DNA from: Flagellimonas oceanensis
Lineage (GTDB): Bacteria; Bacteroidota; Bacteroidia; Flavobacteriales; Flavobacteriaceae
Length of the DNA: 33,516 nt
NCBI RefSeq assembly: GCF_003992595.1
Contig: NZ_RZNA01000053.1
Span: 1 to 33,516 of the forward strand
Reading direction: 5' to 3'
Below are positions 33,114 to 33,516 of the stretch, one piece after another (position 1 is the first letter of the stretch; every line of letters starts with the position of its first letter). The notes beneath the pieces were generated by a model. The model was not told where the DNA came from, made no database searches, and worked only from the letters and a program-made list of their open reading frames with translations. A program made the position numbers and the translations under genes.

Positions 33114-33205
33114 GGCGGGTCAAAGTGAGCCACCCGCGGCGGACCAAAGTGAGCCACCCGCGGCGGACCAAAGTGAGCATAGTGGGGCGGATGAACGTGA
33201 GCCAC
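33114..33205 (+). repeat. Four tandem 24-bp repeats at the IS21 end
   Basis: Units start at 33114, 33138, 33162 and 33186, each beginning GGCGG and containing CAAAGTGAGC (AACGTGAGC in the fourth). They are joined head to tail with no spacers. IS21-family elements carry multiple terminal repeats of this kind as binding sites for IstA. Confidence 0.85.
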
Positions 33206-33259
33206 TAAAAAGATCGATTCTATTTGAGTGTTGCGATGGTTTCTTTTGTAAAAAAGACC

Positions 33260-33516
33260 ATGGCGAACAAACAGATAGATATGCGAAAGGCAAAAAGGAT
33301 TTACAAATTGTACGGCGAGGGGGCCAGCAAGCGACGGATCAGCAAGGAACTTGGCATCTCCCGCAACACGGTGGCCAAGTACATCGAGTTCTTCAAGTGC
33401 TACAGGCTGACGCCCTACGAGGTCTCGGAGATGACCCTGGAGGAGATCCACAGGCTCTTCAAGGCGGACCAAAAGCCCAAGAGCGAACAGCTGAGGACCT
33501 TAGAGCGGTACTTCCC
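33260..33516 (+). CDS. istA: IS21-family transposase IstA, N-terminal part
   Basis: The frame is open from the ATG at 33260 (or 33236 in the same frame) to the end of the window, about 85 codons. It starts MANKQIDMRKAKRIYKLYGE, followed by the HTH SKRRISKELGISRNTVAKYI and a basic region (TPYEVSEMTLEEIHRLFKADQ), as in Bacteroidota IstA. The catalytic rve domain would follow outside the window. Codon use is noticeably GC-rich (AAG, GAG, CTG, GTG ends) compared with the AT-rich flank, a sign of foreign origin. Confidence 0.85.
   Translation, partial: MANKQIDMRKAKRIYKLYGEGASKRRISKELGISRNTVAKYIEFFKCYRLTPYEVSEMTLEEIHRLFKADQKPKSEQLRTLERYF

Larger units (their letters stand above)
33084..33516 (+). 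mobile_element. IS21-family insertion sequence, left end (partial)
   Basis: The antitoxin frame changes at about 33084 and is followed by a run of terminal repeats (33114-33205) and istA, the layout of an IS21 left end. The exact first base is uncertain within about 5 bp, TGCAAAAAACGG being a likely tip. The rest of the element, including istB and the right end, lies outside the window. Confidence 0.8.

Noticed and set aside
33114..33205. Possible CRISPR array
   Set aside because: The 24-bp units are directly contiguous with no spacers and they sit at the end of an IS21-type element.
32942..33472. Minus-strand open frame of 176 codons with GPPRVAHF repeats
   Set aside because: The repeat comes from the IS21 terminal repeats read backwards, and the frame spans the antitoxin-IS junction, so it cannot be an old gene.
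1..33516. A composite transposon bounded by the two insertion sequences
   Set aside because: The left is IS3 family and the right is IS21 family, so they cannot act together as ends of one transposon.

Overview
The window looks like a piece of a Bacteroidota genome, most likely a marine Flavobacteriaceae-type bacterium. The evidence is a SusC/SusD pair, a BfmA/MobB-type mobilisation module, a DUF6520 mini-protein, a TPR histidine kinase, a promoter of the form TTTG-N20-TAnnTTTG, and starts without obvious Shine-Dalgarno sequences. No rRNA, tRNA or CRISPR array was seen. Everything here is read from sequence and family knowledge; no database search was run.

Layout. 1-1220: a complete IS3-family element, ending exactly at the window edge, that cuts off the first ~39 codons of an ATPase-like gene (1221-1336). 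1.4-5.6 kb: two uncharacterised genes, an HTH gene, a repeat-rich oriT-like spacer and the mobilisation genes bfmA-like and mobB-like. 5.7-7.0 kb: an IS110-family recombinase with a strongly folded upstream segment (bridge-RNA candidate). 7.1-11.4 kb: a defence-like cluster on the minus strand: Mrr-like nuclease, a large RloC/PrrC-like ATPase with a CxxC hook and an R-x3-E...H tail, DUF3892 and a Pro/Lys-rich micro-ORF. 11.5-15.1 kb: a membrane protein diverging from a microlipoprotein / TPR histidine kinase / response regulator operon, with a helically phased TTGTCA array and a folded leader between them.

15.3-21.7 kb: an eight-gene same-strand operon that I recognise only in pieces: PH-SHOCT, a small Cys/His protein, a secreted protein broken by an in-frame TAG, an SH3 protein, a membrane-anchored protein, two DUF4407 paralogues and a Cys-rich membrane protein. 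This is the best candidate for an undescribed system. 21.8-23.1 kb: an XRE repressor, a palindromic operator lying on a strong divergent promoter, and about 1.1 kb of mostly non-coding, highly folded sequence.

23.1-32.3 kb: a visibly more GC-rich block with SusC, SusD and a secreted S9 peptidase facing a convergent pair, MauE/DoxX-propeller and a four-cysteine DUF6520 peptide, probably for peptide uptake or handling. 32.7-33.5 kb: an AbiEi/DUF6088-type antitoxin gene truncated by an IS21-family element whose istA runs off the window. Insertion sequences therefore close both ends, and each has broken a gene.
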